This document shows, one piece after another, positions 50,816 to 53,015 of a DNA stretch of 53,015 nucleotides (within the stretch, counting starts at the first letter, position 1; each line of letters begins with the position of its first letter). Origin of the DNA: an uncultured Collinsella sp. GTDB lineage: Bacteria; Actinomycetota; Coriobacteriia; Coriobacteriales; Coriobacteriaceae. The position numbers were made by a program, and so were the translations under genes. Location of the stretch: the NCBI GenBank assembly GCA_902465015.1, contig CABQLK010000010.1, positions 1-53,015 on the forward strand, given 5' to 3'. Under the pieces are notes generated by a model. The model made no database searches. It was not told where the DNA came from and saw nothing but the letters and a program-made list of their open reading frames with translations.

Positions 50816-51034
50816 ATGAGTGAGCGCGCGTTCTCGGCGATCAGGTTCCGCGACTGGAAGCAGGCCTCGGGAGCCGAGTTTTATCCCAAACGATTTGAGC
50901 GAGAACAGAACGCTCGACGTAAGTATCTGGATACGGTAAACGGATTTGACTCTGATGGTGTCGACATTAGGGATTTGATGGCAGGGAGGGTTGATTTAGA
51001 TGATCCAAGAGTTGACGGATTGTGGACCGAGTAG
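50816..51034 (+). CDS. Small protein of unknown function, coupled to HTH gene
   Basis: 72 aa, rich in charged residues (RFRDWKQASGAEFYPKRF, DSDGVDIRDLMAGRVDLDD), no membrane segment and no recognised family. The ribosome site AGGAG is over 20 nt from the ATG, so the true start is uncertain and the frame could be the end of a truncated gene. Its last 35 nt overlap the start of the next gene, so the two are translationally coupled. GC is lower than in the genes before it. The pair has the shape of a toxin-antitoxin or small regulatory module, but this is not shown. Confidence 0.6.
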   Translation: MSERAFSAIRFRDWKQASGAEFYPKRFEREQNARRKYLDTVNGFDSDGVDIRDLMAGRVDLDDPRVDGLWTE

Positions 51035-51698
51035 AACATATCCCGTCTATTACCTTGAGGACGCAATGAGCAACCTCGGCGACTGTTTTGACTATGCCGT
51101 AAACGACTATGGAGCGGAAGGGTCCGAGGTCGCTGAACTCTTTTGCCTGAGCGGCGTAGCCCGCGAGTTTGAACGCGGCAACGCATGGGTGGTGTCGGGA
51201 AAATCGGGCGTTGAGCTGTTCGCGCTCATTGCCGAAAGGTCCGGCTATCAATCAAGGCCGATGCCAAATCGAACCTACCGATTCGAAAAGACACCGGAAT
51301 ATTGGACAGGCTGGATATTGGCATACCTTCAGTGGCGGCTAGGAGAGTCTTTCGAAGATTTGCTGCATGTCGTTCCATTCGATGTGCTACGCAGTCTGTA
51401 CTACCCCTGGCACGAAGCCTCGGAGGAACGCGTGGCTCGCCTCGTCTGCGATATGGCGAAAAAAGCGTCCAGGCAAACCAAACTTGCGTTAGCAAGAAAG
51501 AGGCTCAAGAAAACCCAACAAGACTTGGCATACGAATCGGGTGTGTCACTCCGCTCAATCCAAATGTACGAGCAACGCCAGAGAAACATCAACGAAGCCT
51601 CGGTAACAACCGTAAGGGATATAGCAAAAGCCCTCCACTGCAACATCGAAGACCTCCTAGAACCAGTCTTCGAATACAAAGAAACAAGCGCCGCCTAA
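51000..51698 (+). CDS. Protein with N-terminal unknown domain and C-terminal XRE helix-turn-helix
   Basis: 232 aa. Residues about 1-140 form an unrecognised domain (YYLEDAMSNLGDCFDYAVND, EYWTGWILAYLQWRLG). The C-terminal 75 residues are a Cro/C1-type helix-turn-helix (ARKRLKKTQQDLAYESGVSL, RSIQMYEQRQRNI). GGGAGGG lies 9 nt before the ATG at 51000. Genes with this layout often sit beside small toxin-like genes in Firmicutes and Actinobacteria, which would make this an antitoxin-type regulator of the 72-aa partner. That is inference only. Codon use turns A/T-rich toward its end. Confidence 0.75.
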   Translation: MIQELTDCGPSRTYPVYYLEDAMSNLGDCFDYAVNDYGAEGSEVAELFCLSGVAREFERGNAWVVSGKSGVELFALIAERSGYQSRPMPNRTYRFEKTPEYWTGWILAYLQWRLGESFEDLLHVVPFDVLRSLYYPWHEASEERVARLVCDMAKKASRQTKLALARKRLKKTQQDLAYESGVSLRSIQMYEQRQRNINEASVTTVRDIAKALHCNIEDLLEPVFEYKETSAA

Positions 51699-51817
51699 AG
51701 GGGATTCTGGCCACTGATTGCTCAACTTGTGGTTCACCAAGGGCAATTTGAGCAGCGAAGCCGGCTGTCTCGTTGGAGCGTGCAGGCCTTGTTGATATTT
51801 AAATCCGCTTTCATATT

Positions 51818-51860
51818 GAAATGCCCCGCCAAGCTAAAGTGCTCGGCGGGGCAATTTTCG
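51818..51860. terminator. Bidirectional terminator between the HTH gene and the surface-protein gene
   Basis: TGCCCCGCCAAGC pairs with GCTCGGCGGGGCA, followed by ATTTTCG on the plus strand and ATTTCAA on the minus strand. Confidence 0.75.
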
Positions 51861-51935
51861 ATTGACGATGCTGCCAGGGGTTGAGTTTTAATATATCGCG
51901 AGTAAGAGGCGTCTGAACTTAGTAATCAAAGAAAA

Positions 51936-52931
51936 TTATTCAATTCGAGCGCTTAGCCAGTACTCTCCATTCGAAGCTACGATTGCATACGTAATTCCAT
52001 TTTTGACAGTTGGCGTATCTACGCAGGCAGCACCAACTTCCTTGGCGTCTGAAAACGAGAGTGTTGGATCGATTGCTTGTATAGTTGCCAATGCTGTCGC
52101 CGCGGCATAGTCGGAGTTTTCGAAGTACATGACTATGTTTTTGAAGCAGTTTTCGGATCCAAGATAGCTGAGTAGCACCGGGTTACTCGAGTCCGAAAAG
52201 AAGCCTCCAATACCGGCAATCTTTGAACCGTTTTTGATCTGAAGTTCGAGTCCCATGCCGCTATCGTCTAGTTCGTAATCCGCATTCATGCTGCTGCAAT
52301 TGGGGATATCGGAGAATTCCTCGTTAAGTCGATCAATAAAGCCTTTTGGGGAAATTGAAAACTTTCCGTCGCCAAGAAAAGATGTGATTTCCTTCTCGTT
52401 GCGGGTGTCAACGACCTCTCCGCATTTTTCGCATTCTCGTATTTCCTTTGAGGTGGCGTCCACGTAGTCAACTTCGGTAGTCCACGAGCCCGGTTGATGC
52501 CCAAGGGGTTCCCCCTCGGTTTTACCGCAGCGTTGACAGGTCTTCGGAACCGTGCACGTTGCTTCTTCCCATTCGTGTCCAAGCGGTTCCCCCTCGGTTT
52601 TGCCGCAACTTTTACATGTGCGAGGGCTTGTACAGGTTGCATTGGCCCATAGCTTGTGAGTGCAAAACAACTGAGGAAACATCATGGGCAAACAGAAAAT
52701 GACAATAACTAACGCAGCGGCCGCAGTGACTGCCCGTTTTTTACCGCCGAATTTTTGAATAACGCGAGTTAGAAGTGAGGCGCTTTCATCTTTTTTACAT
52801 GCGGTGCCATCTTCATTAGATGGCTGTTCTTCTGGGAGGGGGGTGTTGTCAGCGCCCTCAGAAAACTGGCTCTCTTCGATATCCGGCATCCGCTCGTCAG
52901 ACTCGCCGGGCCCCTTCATCTTGTCACTCAT
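51936..52931 (-). CDS. Membrane protein with zinc-ribbon-like Cys repeats
   Basis: About 331 aa, family not recognised. An acidic N-terminal part with no hydrophobic segment (about 1-65) is followed by one membrane helix (about 69-93, AVTAAAALVIVIFCLPMMF). Then come two near-identical units CTSPRTCKSCGKTEGEPLGH and CTVPKTCQRCGKTEGEPLGH and a degenerate third with CEKCG. Each unit has paired Cys residues as in zinc ribbons. The rest (about 180-331) is a soluble, probably external domain. ATG 52931 is preferred; TTG 52940 is possible. GC is clearly lower than in the rest of the window, hinting at transfer. Repeats of this kind are seen in Gram-positive surface proteins. Confidence 0.75.
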   Translation of the reverse strand: MSDKMKGPGESDERMPDIEESQFSEGADNTPLPEEQPSNEDGTACKKDESASLLTRVIQKFGGKKRAVTAAAALVIVIFCLPMMFPQLFCTHKLWANATCTSPRTCKSCGKTEGEPLGHEWEEATCTVPKTCQRCGKTEGEPLGHQPGSWTTEVDYVDATSKEIRECEKCGEVVDTRNEKEITSFLGDGKFSISPKGFIDRLNEEFSDIPNCSSMNADYELDDSGMGLELQIKNGSKIAGIGGFFSDSSNPVLLSYLGSENCFKNIVMYFENSDYAAATALATIQAIDPTLSFSDAKEVGAACVDTPTVKNGITYAIVASNGEYWLSARIE

Positions 52932-53015
52932 ATTTATCAAGGTTCCTTTCCCGTACTTAAGTGTGTTATGCGAACAGCTACGGCAGGTGAAATGGCCGGT
53001 GACATAACTATATCC
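52932..53015. other. Window end
   Basis: 84 nt upstream of the Cys-repeat protein; contains its ribosome site AAAGGAAC and presumably its promoter. No further gene is visible. Confidence 0.5.

Overview
The window looks like chromosomal DNA of a high-GC, anaerobic, saccharolytic Gram-positive gut bacterium of the class Coriobacteriia, most like Collinsella. This is inferred from gene content, codon use and protein style; no alignment was run. Evidence: lactose-family PTS with phospho-beta-galactosidases, a LacABC tagatose-6-phosphate route, a Gram-positive type GalT, pyruvate formate-lyase, a flavodiiron oxygen reductase, heavy use of LacI-family regulators, and many intergenic hairpin repeats. 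No tRNA, rRNA, CRISPR array or complete insertion sequence was seen.

Layout. 1-5170: lactose cassette 1 (IIBC, 6-phospho-beta-galactosidase, divergent LacI), flanked on both sides by the same double-hairpin repeat. 5190-9920: paralogous cassette 2 with its own LacI. 10132-15311: the single orphan PTS IIA (LacF), an unknown membrane protein, LacA, LacB, a LacX-like epimerase and LacC. 15722-19915: Leloir genes galT-galK with a divergent LacI-type regulator. 20045-23266: flavodiiron protein, DeoR-family regulator and a class II ketose-bisphosphate aldolase, which probably completes the tagatose pathway because no lacD is seen. 23267-24959: repeat-rich DNA and a Nudix-Vsr fusion. 25108-28084: two-gene FtsX-type ABC transporter. 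28767-29798: DAHP synthase. 30106-34774: MarR-controlled heterodimeric ABC exporter. 35065-36936: SDR dehydrogenase and KdgT-like permease. 37405-39793: pyruvate formate-lyase split into a core and a separate glycyl-radical polypeptide; the activating enzyme is at 47031. 40096-45713: LacI-controlled sucrose/fructoside operon with two GH32 enzymes and a PTS IIBC. 45990-50733: DegV, PflA, beta-lactamase-like protein, MTA/SAH nucleosidase, EngB. 50816-53015: lower-GC, probably acquired genes.

How it fits together. Lactose would enter through either IIBC, both presumably fed by one LacF. Lactose-6-P would be cleaved to glucose and galactose-6-P, and LacAB, LacC and the class II aldolase would carry galactose-6-P to triose phosphates. 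Free galactose would use GalK/GalT. Sucrose has a separate PTS route. Pyruvate would go to formate and acetyl-CoA through the two-piece PFL, with the flavodiiron protein a plausible oxygen guard. Each sugar module has its own LacI regulator and near-identical operators, differing by a few bases between modules.

The most unusual items are the two-piece PFL, a three-copy intergenic element whose stems change sequence but keep pairing, a second repeat family with the same behaviour after fba and the PFL genes, the repeat-flanked lactose cassette, and the Nudix-Vsr fusion.
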